This document shows, piece by piece, positions 1-7,304 of a stretch of 40,979 bases of DNA; position 1 is the first letter of the stretch, and the number at the start of each line of letters is the position of its first letter. Where the stretch lies: positions 1 to 40,979 of the forward strand of contig CAKVGW010000010.1 in assembly GCA_934747325.1 (NCBI GenBank), in the 5' to 3' direction. The notes below the pieces were generated by a model. It was given only the letters and a program-made list of their open reading frames with translations, ran no database searches and was not told the origin of the DNA. The DNA comes from an uncultured Candidatus Melainabacteria bacterium. GTDB taxonomy: Bacteria > Cyanobacteriota > Vampirovibrionia > Gastranaerophilales > Gastranaerophilaceae. A program made the translations under genes and the position numbers.

Positions 1-611
1 TCTAACGCTTCTTTGTAATGCTTTGCTGCAGAATCTTCACCTGCACTTTCTGCACTGGATAATTCAGTTTCTAGTCCTGATTTTAAATCATCTGCATAAT
101 CTTTTGTTGCTTTTTCACCCAAAGCTTCTGCTGCTATTTTATCTAATTTTTCTCTGGTATCAGCAAGGTTAGTTGTTTCTGATGCAACAGAATCTTCTAT
201 TCCTGTTAATTTTTCTCTTATTGTTTCCGGATTACCTTCTGTCGGATTGAGCATCCAAATAGCAAATGTATAAGCATCATCCCCGCCTTGGTCTTTAAAA
301 GATTTATAACAGCTTGCAATATCGTCCGGAACTACCAAACGACCGTGATCATCCATAATAGCATATTGATGTGTAGTATTTGCGCTATTTATACCGCATA
401 AATTATTAAAGTTTGCTGTAATTGTATTATTGTTATCATCTTTTATCGTTAATGTTGTTGCATCTAATGCTTCCAAATAATCTTGATACACTTCATCACT
501 TTTGGTTGCCAACTGAACTTTTGCATTCTGAATGGACTGTGCCTGATATTCAACATCATGCATGCGCGCTGTTATTGTTAATAATCTAGCTTGTGACGCT
601 GCCATTCCCAT
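1..611 (-). CDS. MGMAASQAR-type protein, 3' end cut by window
   Basis: Reading the minus strand from 611 gives an open frame of 203 codons that runs off the left edge without a stop. It begins MGMAASQARLLTITAR and continues with a helical, Gln- and Ala-rich stretch (about residues 1-50). A central part with few charged repeats includes TFAIWMLNPTEGNP, and an acidic Ala/Glu/Lys/Ser-rich tail looks coiled-coil. No signal peptide or membrane segment is visible. The start at 611 is preceded by AAAGGA at a good distance; the second Met (605) is possible. From memory, proteins beginning MGMAASQAR occur in several gut and termite-gut phyla and are annotated only as hypothetical, so no function is given. 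The frame sits about 37 nt below a sigma-28-like promoter (655-682), which hints at coregulation with motility or flagellum-type genes. Confidence is high that it is a gene and low on role. Confidence 0.8.
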   Translation of the reverse strand, partial: MGMAASQARLLTITARMHDVEYQAQSIQNAKVQLATKSDEVYQDYLEALDATTLTIKDDNNNTITANFNNLCGINSANTTHQYAIMDDHGRLVVPDDIASCYKSFKDQGGDDAYTFAIWMLNPTEGNPETIREKLTGIEDSVASETTNLADTREKLDKIAAEALGEKATKDYADDLKSGLETELSSAESAGEDSAAKHYKEAL

Positions 612-654
612 AATTCGTTGTTGTCCTTTTTTCTTTTAGTCCCTTTTGACATGT

Positions 655-682
655 ATATCGGCACATTCAGCAAAAAACTTTA
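655..682 (-). promoter_or_regulatory. Sigma-28 (FliA/SigD) type promoter
   Basis: On the minus strand the octamer TAAAGTTT (675-682) is followed after 12 bases by GCCGATAT (655-662). The textbook FliA consensus is TAAAGTTT-N11-GCCGATAA and the Bacillus SigD one TAAA-N15-GCCGATAT, so only the spacer (one base longer) and one base of the -10 differ. The predicted start is near 648, giving a leader of about 37 nt before the gene at 611. Confidence 0.6.
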
Positions 683-753
683 GGTTTTGAAGATGTTTTT
701 TGATAAATTGTTACATTTCGTAATATAAATTTGATAAAACTTTTATATATAGA

Positions 754-762
754 TGTTAGAAT
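754..762 (+). promoter_or_regulatory. Extended -10 box, probable leaderless start
   Basis: TG-T-TAGAAT ends 6 nt before the ATG at 769, so the A of the ATG would be the transcript start. TTGATA at 731-736 is a possible -35, with a 20-base spacer that is longer than usual. No ribosome binding site is present. Confidence 0.45.
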
Positions 763-768
763 AGCATT

Positions 769-1173
769 ATGGAAAGTTTAGCAGAATTTATACAAAAAAG
801 AAGAGAAAATGCAGGTTTGTCAGTTAGTGGTTTGGCTAAAAAAACAAACATTAAGCAAGAAATTTTAGAAGATATTGAAGCTGGCAAAGAATTGTTTTTG
901 TCTGTAACTCAACGTCAACAAATCGCAAGAGTTTTGAAGTGTTCACCGAAAGAACTCAAGAGCCACGAACGCGATTACAAGTTTGAAATTGTAAGCAATG
1001 ACACGATTGATGAATTAAAAACAAAAATTTTAAATAGAGAAACAAATCTTAGATGTCCGCTTTGTGGCGAACCACTTGTAACAAGAATCGCAAGAATGTA
1101 CGATTTGGAAGACAATTTGATTTTGCAGCCAAAAGCGCATTGTGTTAAATGTGTTTTTCAGATTAAAGAATAA
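769..1173 (+). CDS. Helix-turn-helix protein with C-terminal zinc ribbon
   Basis: A 134-residue cytoplasmic protein. Residues 3-66 look like an XRE/Cro-type helix-turn-helix (AEFIQKRRENAGLSVSGLAK, then a second helix pair around VTQRQQIARVLKCSPKEL). Residues 96-128 hold two Cys pairs, CPLC (C96, C99) and CVKC (C125, C128), consistent with a zinc ribbon. It is probably a DNA-binding regulator whose metal site is structural or senses metal or redox state; the target is unknown. There is no Shine-Dalgarno sequence, and an extended -10 lies just before the ATG. It converges on the ABC ATPase gene with only 2 nt between the two stops, leaving no room for a separate terminator. Confidence 0.75.
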   Translation: MESLAEFIQKRRENAGLSVSGLAKKTNIKQEILEDIEAGKELFLSVTQRQQIARVLKCSPKELKSHERDYKFEIVSNDTIDELKTKILNRETNLRCPLCGEPLVTRIARMYDLEDNLILQPKAHCVKCVFQIKE

Positions 1174-1175
1174 CC

Positions 1176-1958
1176 TTAGTTTTTTAATATTGGTGCAGAA
1201 TTTAGAAGCATTTTTGTATAATCTTCTTTCGGATAATTAAAAATCGCACTCGTCGTATTTTCCTCTATTAATTCGCCAAAATACATTATTCCGACTCTAT
1301 CAGCCAAATATTTTATCACGCTTAAATCGTGTGAAATAAACAGAATTGTCAAATTTCTTTCCTTTTTTAATTCTTTCATTAAATTAATTATTTGAGCTTG
1401 AATACTCGCGTCGAGTGCACTAACAGGCTCGTCCGCAATCAAAAGTTTTGGGTTTAAAATTAAAGCTCTCGCGATTGCAATTCTCTGTCTTTGTCCACCA
1501 GAAAACTCGTGAGGATAGCGAGTTAAAACATCTTCCGTCAAGCCAACTTCTTCTAAAACATCCCTTACAACCGTTTTTTTTCTTGATTTAGAAAAATTTG
1601 TATTGATATCTAGAGGTTCTTGTAAAGTTTCGCCAATTTTCATCTTAGGATTCAAACTGGAATAAGGATTTTGAAAAACCATTTGAACATTTGTTGGATA
1701 AAGCTTCTTTTCTTCTTTTGTTTGTTCAAAAATATTTTTACCTTCAAATAAAATTTCGCCACTTATCGGTTTTACAAGCTTTGTAACAGCCTTTGAAAGT
1801 GTAGATTTTCCGCAACCTGATTCACCTGCAAGAGCATAAATTTCACCTTGTTTGATATTCAATGAAACATTTTTTACTGCTGTAACAGTTGAAGCTTCTT
1901 CATTTTTAATACTTTTATACTCAACGGTAAGATTTTTGATTTCTAATAAATTATCCAT
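1176..1958 (-). CDS. Oligopeptide/dipeptide-type ABC transporter ATPase (OppF/DppF-like)
   Basis: A 260-residue ATP-binding subunit that would energise uptake of peptides or a related solute at the inner face of the membrane. Walker A is GESGCGKST (about 44-52), the Q-loop region is QMVFQNPYSSLNPKM, the signature is FSGGQRQR, Walker B with D-loop is LLIADEPVSALDAS, and the H-loop is SHDLSVIKYLADRVGIMYFGE. The text matches the OppF/DppF group, although these proteins are usually near 320 residues because of an extra C-terminal region that is absent here. No permease, second ATPase or binding protein is adjacent, so it is an orphan within this window. The start at 1958 follows an extended -10 with a 6-nt gap and no ribosome binding site. 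Confidence 0.85.
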   Translation of the reverse strand: MDNLLEIKNLTVEYKSIKNEEASTVTAVKNVSLNIKQGEIYALAGESGCGKSTLSKAVTKLVKPISGEILFEGKNIFEQTKEEKKLYPTNVQMVFQNPYSSLNPKMKIGETLQEPLDINTNFSKSRKKTVVRDVLEEVGLTEDVLTRYPHEFSGGQRQRIAIARALILNPKLLIADEPVSALDASIQAQIINLMKELKKERNLTILFISHDLSVIKYLADRVGIMYFGELIEENTTSAIFNYPKEDYTKMLLNSAPILKN

Positions 1959-1964
1959 GCAATT

Positions 1965-1973
1965 ATTTTATCA
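1965..1973 (-). promoter_or_regulatory. Extended -10 for the ABC ATPase gene
   Basis: On the minus strand TG-A-TAAAAT ends 6 nt before the ATG at 1958. The spacing predicts a leaderless transcript. Confidence 0.45.
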
Positions 1974-2029
1974 TGGTTAGGTTTATGTTAGAATTGGCTA
2001 AAAGGTTAAGGTGTGTTTATATAAGAAAA

Positions 2030-2123
2030 CACCTCACCCTAACCCCTCTCCCACAAGGGGCGAGGGGAGCAAACAAAAACAAAAGAAAACCGTAGGGTGG
2101 AGAAAGCGGGAGCGGTTCCCACC
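2030..2123 (+). repeat. GC-rich interspersed palindromic repeat
   Basis: The stretch is strikingly richer in GC than its surroundings. It holds two imperfect palindromes. The first is at 2043-2067, where CCCCTC pairs with GAGGGG and an inner CCC pairs with GGG around a short loop. The second is at 2096-2123, from GGTGG to CCACC. Wording of the type CCTCACCCTAACCCC..., and its reverse-strand reading LAPCGRGVRVR, is familiar from many bacterial genomes as an intergenic repeat that is often mis-called as protein. It fills the space upstream of the AI-2E permease gene up to its ribosome binding site. Confidence 0.6.
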
Positions 2124-2140
2124 GAAAAAAAGGAGCAATT

Positions 2141-3166
2141 ATGTTTGATATGTTCGTAAAAAAATACATCACGGTAAAGAATATCATTTTCTTTATAATC
2201 GCAATTCTATTTTTGGTATTTATCACCAAAATCAAAGACATCGCAATTCTCTTTTTCGCATCTTACGTAGTTGCGTGTTCACTTAACCCTATTGTTGATA
2301 AATTAGAAAAAAAGATGAAACGTCCACTTGCTTCAGGCTTGGTGCTTGGTGGAGGACTTTTAACTCTTTCTTTGTTCGTTATTCCAATCGGTGGTATGGC
2401 AGGACATCAGATAAAAGCTTTTTTACAAGCAATACCTGAACATATTGATGCGGTAAAAGAATTTTTAATGAACATTCCGCTTATTCAAAACTCTTTACAA
2501 GGCTCTGTAGATTTTGGTGAAATTATAGCATCCGCATCAGGTGTTACTACAAATTTTGTAAACACTTCTATTAACGCTAGTATGGGACTTGCAACCGCTT
2601 TAATTTACTTCTTTGCAGGATGTATTATCGTATATTATTTTATGGCAGACAAAGAAGCTGTCAGAAAAACATACATGAGTCTTTTTCCTAAAGAAATGAA
2701 GGTAAGAGCAGAAGAAATTCTTGATTCTATTTCGCAAAAAATCGGTGGATATGTAATCGCTCAACTAGTTACAATTGCAAGCGTTGGAATTATTATGACA
2801 ATCGGACTTTTGATTTTGAGAGTCGATTATGCAATTTTACTTGGCTTGTTAACTTCGGTTTTGGATTTAATTCCGGTTGTCGGCCCTGCAATTGCGCTTA
2901 TCATAATGCTTTTAGCGTCTTATAAAATGGGTGCTGTAACTCTATTCTTTATTGTTGTAGTTTTTGCAATTGCTCAATGGGCAGAAAACAATTTTGTAAG
3001 ACCTTATATTTTTTCTAAATTCTTAGATTTGCATCCGCTGATTATTTATTTCTTCTTATTTGTAACAGCACAATATTTAGGCGTAATCGGCGTTGTGTTT
3101 GCACCTGCAATTGCAGCAACAGTTTGCGTTTTAATAGAAGAACTTTATATAAAGAATGTAAATTAA
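2141..3166 (+). CDS. AI-2E family transporter (PerM/TqsA-like membrane protein)
   Basis: A 341-residue polytopic membrane protein of the AI-2E/UPF0118 family. Two N-terminal membrane helices (about 14-50) surround the typical SLNPIVDKLEKKMKRP loop. A helix near 65-85 and a periplasmic segment follow. The C-terminal half carries four or five helices with the family signature SVLDLIPVVGPAIALI (about 238-253). Family members export the AI-2 signal in one studied case (TqsA) or act in ion exchange, so the substrate here is not assignable. AAAGGAG precedes the ATG at 2141. Its stop is separated by one base from the next ATG, so it is cotranscribed with the radical SAM gene. Confidence 0.88.
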   Translation: MFDMFVKKYITVKNIIFFIIAILFLVFITKIKDIAILFFASYVVACSLNPIVDKLEKKMKRPLASGLVLGGGLLTLSLFVIPIGGMAGHQIKAFLQAIPEHIDAVKEFLMNIPLIQNSLQGSVDFGEIIASASGVTTNFVNTSINASMGLATALIYFFAGCIIVYYFMADKEAVRKTYMSLFPKEMKVRAEEILDSISQKIGGYVIAQLVTIASVGIIMTIGLLILRVDYAILLGLLTSVLDLIPVVGPAIALIIMLLASYKMGAVTLFFIVVVFAIAQWAENNFVRPYIFSKFLDLHPLIIYFFLFVTAQYLGVIGVVFAPAIAATVCVLIEELYIKNVN

Positions 3167-3167
3167 T

Positions 3168-4667
3168 ATGGAAAAATACTTGTACACAAAAACAAACGGC
3201 AATTTTAATTTTTTAATGGCATATCCTGCTATTGAAGAATTTGCACTTGCATCTTTAGGCTATCTTTGGCTTTACAAATTAGCTGATATGCAAGAAGGAA
3301 TTAACGCAACTAGAATTTCAATAGATAATATTCCAAATATAAAAAATTTTGGTGCAATGGCTTTTTCGATGTCTTTCGATTTTGACTTTATGGGTGTTTT
3401 TGAAATATTGGAAAAACTGAATATCCCATTTTCAAAAAAAGAACGTGATGAAAATTCTCCGTTAATTTTCGCCGGAGGCCCTGTTTTAACAACAAATCCA
3501 AGACCTTATGAAGAATTTTTCGATTTTATGATGATAGGTGATGGCGAAGATTGTTTTATAAAAGTCCTTGAAATCATCAAAAATAACGATAAAAAAACAG
3601 CTCTTAAACTACTTGAAGAAGTCGAAGGAATTTATATTCCTGAAAAACATGTTAAAAAATACACTGCAAATCTTAGCAATGTAATTTACACACCGATTTT
3701 GAGTGAAAAAAGTTATTTCAAAGATACATTTATAATTGAAGTTGCACGCGGATGTATGAACAGATGCGCTTTTTGCACCGCTTCATATATCAATTTGCCG
3801 TTTAGACACTATGAGTATGAAAAAATCATTGAAGCCATTGATTTGGGCTTAAAACATACAAATAAAATTGCATTATTAGGCGCACAAATCAGCGCGCATC
3901 CACGCTTTAACGACATAATGAATTACTTGAAAGAAAAAATGGAAAATGGCGAAAAAATTCAACTCGGCATTTCTTCTTTAAGAACAGATTCCGTAACACC
4001 TGAGATGGTTCAAACACTTGTTATGGGCGGTCAAAAACATTCTACCATTGCAATAGAAAGCGCAAGCGAAAGACTCAGAAAATTTATCAACAAGAATTTG
4101 AAGGAAGAACAGATTCTTAATGCCGTAAAAGTCGCACGCGAAAACGGTCTTAAGGGACTTAAAATTTATTCGATGATTGGAATTCCAAACGAAACACAAG
4201 AAGATATTGATGAATTTTTAAGACTCGCAAAAACTCTAAAAAGCGAAAACAAGGGTTTTAATATTGAATTTTCGTTTTCTTCTTTTGTTCCAAAACCTCA
4301 AACACCACTTCAGTGGTCTATGCGAGAAGACACAAAAAGTTTAGAAGCAAAGCAAAAATATTTAGAAAAATCTTTGGCTAAGATTGGTGTCGGCGCAAAA
4401 TTTTGCAGTATAAAATGGGATTATTGGCAAACTGTTTTATCAAGAGCAGGAGTAGAAATCGCTCCATTACTTGTAGAAGTTTATAAACGCGGCGGAAAAA
4501 TCGGCGCATATAAATCAGCACTCAAAGATTTAAAAATTGATATCTCCAAAGCGATAAACGGTTATGATATTGACGAAACTTTGCCTTGGGATGTCGTTGA
4601 AAACTATCCGCGAAAACAACTTTTGATTAATGAATTTGAACGTCTAAAAAAGAAAATAGATTGTTAA
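3168..4667 (+). CDS. Uncharacterised radical SAM protein with B12-binding-like N-terminus
   Basis: A 499-residue cytoplasmic enzyme. The N-terminal region (about 1-185) has the wording of cobalamin-binding-like radical SAM proteins, including FAGGPVLTTNPRP and MIGDGED. The cluster motif is ARGCMNRCAFC with C196, C200 and C203 (CxxxCxxC), followed by a TIM-barrel-like half with IAIESASERLRKFINK and MIGIPNETQEDI. It most resembles the family I know as TIGR03960, present in cyanobacteria and many anaerobes. Members often sit with a DUF2344 partner, which is not seen here. The reaction is unknown. It is translationally coupled to the AI-2E permease (one-base gap). An inverted repeat GTAAAGCTTTAC follows at about 4673-4684. 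Confidence 0.82.
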   Translation: MEKYLYTKTNGNFNFLMAYPAIEEFALASLGYLWLYKLADMQEGINATRISIDNIPNIKNFGAMAFSMSFDFDFMGVFEILEKLNIPFSKKERDENSPLIFAGGPVLTTNPRPYEEFFDFMMIGDGEDCFIKVLEIIKNNDKKTALKLLEEVEGIYIPEKHVKKYTANLSNVIYTPILSEKSYFKDTFIIEVARGCMNRCAFCTASYINLPFRHYEYEKIIEAIDLGLKHTNKIALLGAQISAHPRFNDIMNYLKEKMENGEKIQLGISSLRTDSVTPEMVQTLVMGGQKHSTIAIESASERLRKFINKNLKEEQILNAVKVARENGLKGLKIYSMIGIPNETQEDIDEFLRLAKTLKSENKGFNIEFSFSSFVPKPQTPLQWSMREDTKSLEAKQKYLEKSLAKIGVGAKFCSIKWDYWQTVLSRAGVEIAPLLVEVYKRGGKIGAYKSALKDLKIDISKAINGYDIDETLPWDVVENYPRKQLLINEFERLKKKIDC

Positions 4668-4697
4668 CTTTTGTAAAGCTTTACTAAAAATAGACTT

Positions 4698-4724
4698 TTG
4701 AGAGGATGGAACATGGTTTATAAT
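4698..4724 (+). promoter_or_regulatory. Possible promoter for 4769 gene
   Basis: TTGAGA (4698-4703) and TATAAT (4719-4724) are separated by 15 bases, which is short. A second A/T-rich -10-like box (TAAATA, 4757-4762) lies 6 nt before the ATG at 4769 and could give a leaderless message instead. Confidence 0.3.
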
Positions 4725-4768
4725 GGGTGTATATAAGTATATTATTAATCAAATTGTAAATAAGAATC

Positions 4769-5224
4769 ATGAGTACAGAAGCTATTGGAGCGTATTCGCC
4801 TGATACAGTCTATGGACAGCTGACATCACCGTTTACGCCACAAAAAATCAAAATTAATGCGCATACGCCTTATGACAAAGTTGATGAAAACGAGTCTAAG
4901 GTATTTTCTCGTGAATATTTTAAAGGTAAACCTCAGGCAAAAATGATTTATGAATTGCCTGAAAACGAAAATAAAAATAAAGATTTTCCTCCAAAATTTG
5001 ACAATAAGGATGACAAAAATAAAGAAGAGAACAGCATAGAAGTTACAAGTTTTCAGGCTTCTACAACATCCTCCAAGGACATTGTTCAAAATTCATTAAA
5101 ACGTGGATATACGGCTAAACAAGCAGTTGCTGTTACAAAAGCACAAGATGCATACAAAAAAAGTGCAGTTCTTACAACAGACCCAACCGGTGTTTTAAGC
5201 ACATGTGCCTATAAAGTTGCATAA
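4769..5224 (+). CDS. Small protein of unknown function
   Basis: A 151-residue soluble protein I do not recognise. The N-terminal third (MSTEAIGAYSPDTVYGQL) is Pro/Thr-rich and probably unstructured. A charged Lys/Glu/Asn linker runs over about 70-92. The C-terminal 55 residues (from SFQASTTSSKDIVQ through LKRGYTAKQAVAVTKAQ) look helical and may be the conserved part. No signal peptide or membrane segment is seen. The phrase REYFKGKPQA recalls the F-K-G motif of other small proteins in this window. The start lacks a clear ribosome binding site. It faces the stop of the sugar transferase gene 31 nt away. Confidence 0.65.
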   Translation: MSTEAIGAYSPDTVYGQLTSPFTPQKIKINAHTPYDKVDENESKVFSREYFKGKPQAKMIYELPENENKNKDFPPKFDNKDDKNKEENSIEVTSFQASTTSSKDIVQNSLKRGYTAKQAVAVTKAQDAYKKSAVLTTDPTGVLSTCAYKVA

Positions 5225-5255
5225 TCTTACAACTTTTCATTATGGCTTATGTTTT

Positions 5256-6596
5256 TTATTTACATTTGCCGGTTAAAACTCTTGCAATGTATTGCATTAA
5301 AATTGCAAATTCCCAAAGCGTATTACGGTGTTTAATGTAATACAAATCATATTCCAAACGTTCTTCGGCCTGAGGCTCACAAGTATTTACCTGCTGCCAT
5401 CCGCACCAACCGGGACGAACCCAATTTCTGCATTCCCAAAATGGAATACGTTCCTTGTTTTCATAATAAACTTCTTCACGCACAGGACGAGGCCCAATGA
5501 TACTCATTTCTCCTCTTAAAACATTTATCATTTGAGGGAGTTCATCTATGTGGAATTTTCTTAAAACTCTACAAAACGGCATTATGCGCTTGTCATCAGC
5601 CCGAACTTCATTTACGTCTTCATCAAAGTCTTCATTAACCGTGTCTTGATACATTGTTCTAAATTTTAACATTTTAAACGGACGGCCAAATTTACCAATC
5701 CTTGTTTGAGTATAAAATACAGGACCAAAATCAGAAAACTTAATTCCGATTGCTGCTATAAGTGATAGCGGTGAAGTCAAAATCATTATCAAAACAGATG
5801 CGATAATATCACAAAAACGTTTGATATAAGCAAATAACAGCGCTTTTTTCTTTACACAAGCATAAAATAACCAGTTTACAGTCATTTTAGATATAAAATA
5901 CTTTTTAGTAATTTTTTCATAAAATTTTGGCATTCTCCAAGTCTTAACTCCCAAAGGAATGCCTTTAACCAAATCGGTTAAAATTGCAGAATCCATACGA
6001 GATTTTACGGCAATAATTACCAGCTTAACATTATTATCTTTAATTACTGCTTCTGAATCACAAGTCAAACCTAGAATTGGAATAGTAGAATCTTCATCTT
6101 CTATAGTATTCATATTATCATCCAAAAAACCAACTACTTTTAAGCCCAATTCAGGTCTTGATTGAATTTCTTCCGCAATAACTTTTCCATCCTGACCTGC
6201 ACCCACAATTAACACATTTTTTGCTTTTTTGTTAAAGCATTTCAAAATTAAATTAAACACCACTCGAACTGCAAATAGCAAAACAAGAAGATAAATCGCA
6301 TAGCAGAATAGAAGCAAAGTTGTTACAACACTGAATGATAATAACAACATAGGAATTGATAAAATTGCAGTTGCAACTACAATCGCTTCAAACAATCTGT
6401 AAGTGTTTTTCAATGAAAGAGTCGTATTTGAGTAAATACCTTTGAAGTAAAACGTAGTCAAGAATATAACTAACGGAATTAGAGCAATTATTAAAACTTT
6501 AAATCCCATAGTTAAAATCATCTCTGCATTAGATATCAGAGTCAAAACAATTATAACTGCGTCTACCAATAACAAAGCAACAGATGACTTAGGCAT
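5256..6596 (-). CDS. Polyprenyl-phosphate sugar-1-phosphate transferase (WbaP/ExoY-like)
   Basis: An integral membrane enzyme of about 446 residues that moves a sugar-1-phosphate from a nucleotide sugar to undecaprenyl phosphate, starting a surface glycan repeat. Four N-terminal helices are followed by a Rossmann-like domain (NVLIVGAGQDGKVIAEEI). The C-terminal catalytic domain carries KRFCDIIAS, LKFRTMYQDT, FHIDELPQMINVLRGEMSIIGPRP, and ends VRPGWCGWQQVN...LEYDLYYIKHRNTLWEF. The start is set at the ATG at 6596, preceded by AGGAGA; an upstream in-frame GTG at 6617 has no such site. It lies 32 kb from the polysaccharide locus that holds a second enzyme of this type, so it may serve another glycan. 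Two extended -10 boxes lie upstream. Confidence 0.9.
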   Translation of the reverse strand: MPKSSVALLLVDAVIIVLTLISNAEMILTMGFKVLIIALIPLVIFLTTFYFKGIYSNTTLSLKNTYRLFEAIVVATAILSIPMLLLSFSVVTTLLLFCYAIYLLVLLFAVRVVFNLILKCFNKKAKNVLIVGAGQDGKVIAEEIQSRPELGLKVVGFLDDNMNTIEDEDSTIPILGLTCDSEAVIKDNNVKLVIIAVKSRMDSAILTDLVKGIPLGVKTWRMPKFYEKITKKYFISKMTVNWLFYACVKKKALLFAYIKRFCDIIASVLIMILTSPLSLIAAIGIKFSDFGPVFYTQTRIGKFGRPFKMLKFRTMYQDTVNEDFDEDVNEVRADDKRIMPFCRVLRKFHIDELPQMINVLRGEMSIIGPRPVREEVYYENKERIPFWECRNWVRPGWCGWQQVNTCEPQAEERLEYDLYYIKHRNTLWEFAILMQYIARVLTGKCK

Positions 6597-6630
6597 AAAC
6601 TCTCCTTGATTAAACACTTTTAACTTTCTT

Positions 6631-6659
6631 ATTATAACACATGTGGAGTAATTATAACA
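6631..6659 (-). promoter_or_regulatory. Two tandem extended -10 boxes
   Basis: TGTTATAAT occurs twice on the minus strand (6651-6659 and 6631-6639), exactly 20 bp apart. Both are upstream of the sugar transferase gene and match the extended -10 consensus. Neither has a clear -35. Confidence 0.5.
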
Positions 6660-6714
6660 GGGTGTTTTTTATAAACAATAAAAAGTGGTTAATTAATATG
6701 GAAACACACAAATT

Positions 6715-6747
6715 TGCAATTAAATTGCATGTTAAAATTTTAACTTG
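6715..6747. promoter_or_regulatory. Adjacent palindromes, operator-like
   Basis: TGCAAT-taa-ATTGCA (6715-6729) is a perfect inverted repeat. It is followed at once by the perfect palindrome GTTAAAATTTTAAC (6731-6744), which extends with one mismatch to 6728-6747. The pair sits between the divergent sugar transferase and XRE regulator genes, a usual place for an autoregulatory operator. Confidence 0.4.
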
Positions 6748-6826
6748 TATTAATTATGCAGTATAGTAAATATTTATGCTACTTTGGGTCATTTTTATTT
6801 TTATATACATTCCATAAAATTATATT

Positions 6827-7153
6827 ATGGATGTAAAAAAGGAACTCGGATTAAAAATTAAAAGATTAAGACAAAAAGAAGGACTTACGCAAGAACAATT
6901 TGCGGAAAAGTTAAATATTGCAACTCGTACTTTAGCCGGCATTGAGATTGGCGAAAGCTTTGTTTCTGCACAAACAATCGAAAATATTCTTAGTTTTTCG
7001 GATATTTCGTTTGAAGATTTTTTTATTTCCAGTCACTTAAGACCAACTGAAGATTTACTAAATGATATTTACTCATATTTAGACAAAGTCAAAGATGATA
7101 GAGAAAAAGTAGAAAACATTTATAAAGTCGTAAAAGCTTTGGCAAATGAATAA
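6827..7153 (+). CDS. XRE-family transcriptional regulator
   Basis: A 108-residue protein. Residues 5-62 form a classic helix-turn-helix domain of the Cro/XRE type (LGLKIKRLRQKEGLTQEQFA, then ATRTLAGIEIGESFVSAQTI). A short helical C-terminal part (about 70-106) probably mediates dimerisation. TAAAAT at 6815-6820 ends 6 nt before the ATG and no ribosome binding site is present, so the message is probably leaderless. The palindromes at 6715-6747 are candidate binding sites. It is divergent from the sugar transferase gene, which it may control. Confidence 0.82.
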   Translation: MDVKKELGLKIKRLRQKEGLTQEQFAEKLNIATRTLAGIEIGESFVSAQTIENILSFSDISFEDFFISSHLRPTEDLLNDIYSYLDKVKDDREKVENIYKVVKALANE

Positions 7154-7171
7154 TTGTTAAGAAATGTTAAT

Positions 7172-7191
7172 TGTTATAATGTGCTTATAAT
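7172..7191 (+). promoter_or_regulatory. Promoter region for the LysM gene
   Basis: The extended -10 TGTTATAAT (7172-7180) and a second TATAAT (7186-7191) precede a leader of over 100 nt ending in AGGAG before the ATG at 7305. The leader holds a weak ATTGC/GCAAT hairpin followed by a T run. Confidence 0.35.
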
Positions 7192-7304
7192 GCATAATAT
7201 GGCGATTTTATGAATTTCCATTGCATAAAATAAGCAATTTTTAAATCTAAAAATACTTTATATTTATACAAAGAGAACACGAGTATAAATAAGGAGATTT
7301 AAAA

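Noticed and set aside
2017..2241. Minus-strand frame ending LAPCGRGVRVRCFLI
   Set aside because: It lies over the GC-rich repeat and the start of the AI-2E permease gene. The text is a known artefact of translating this kind of repeat.
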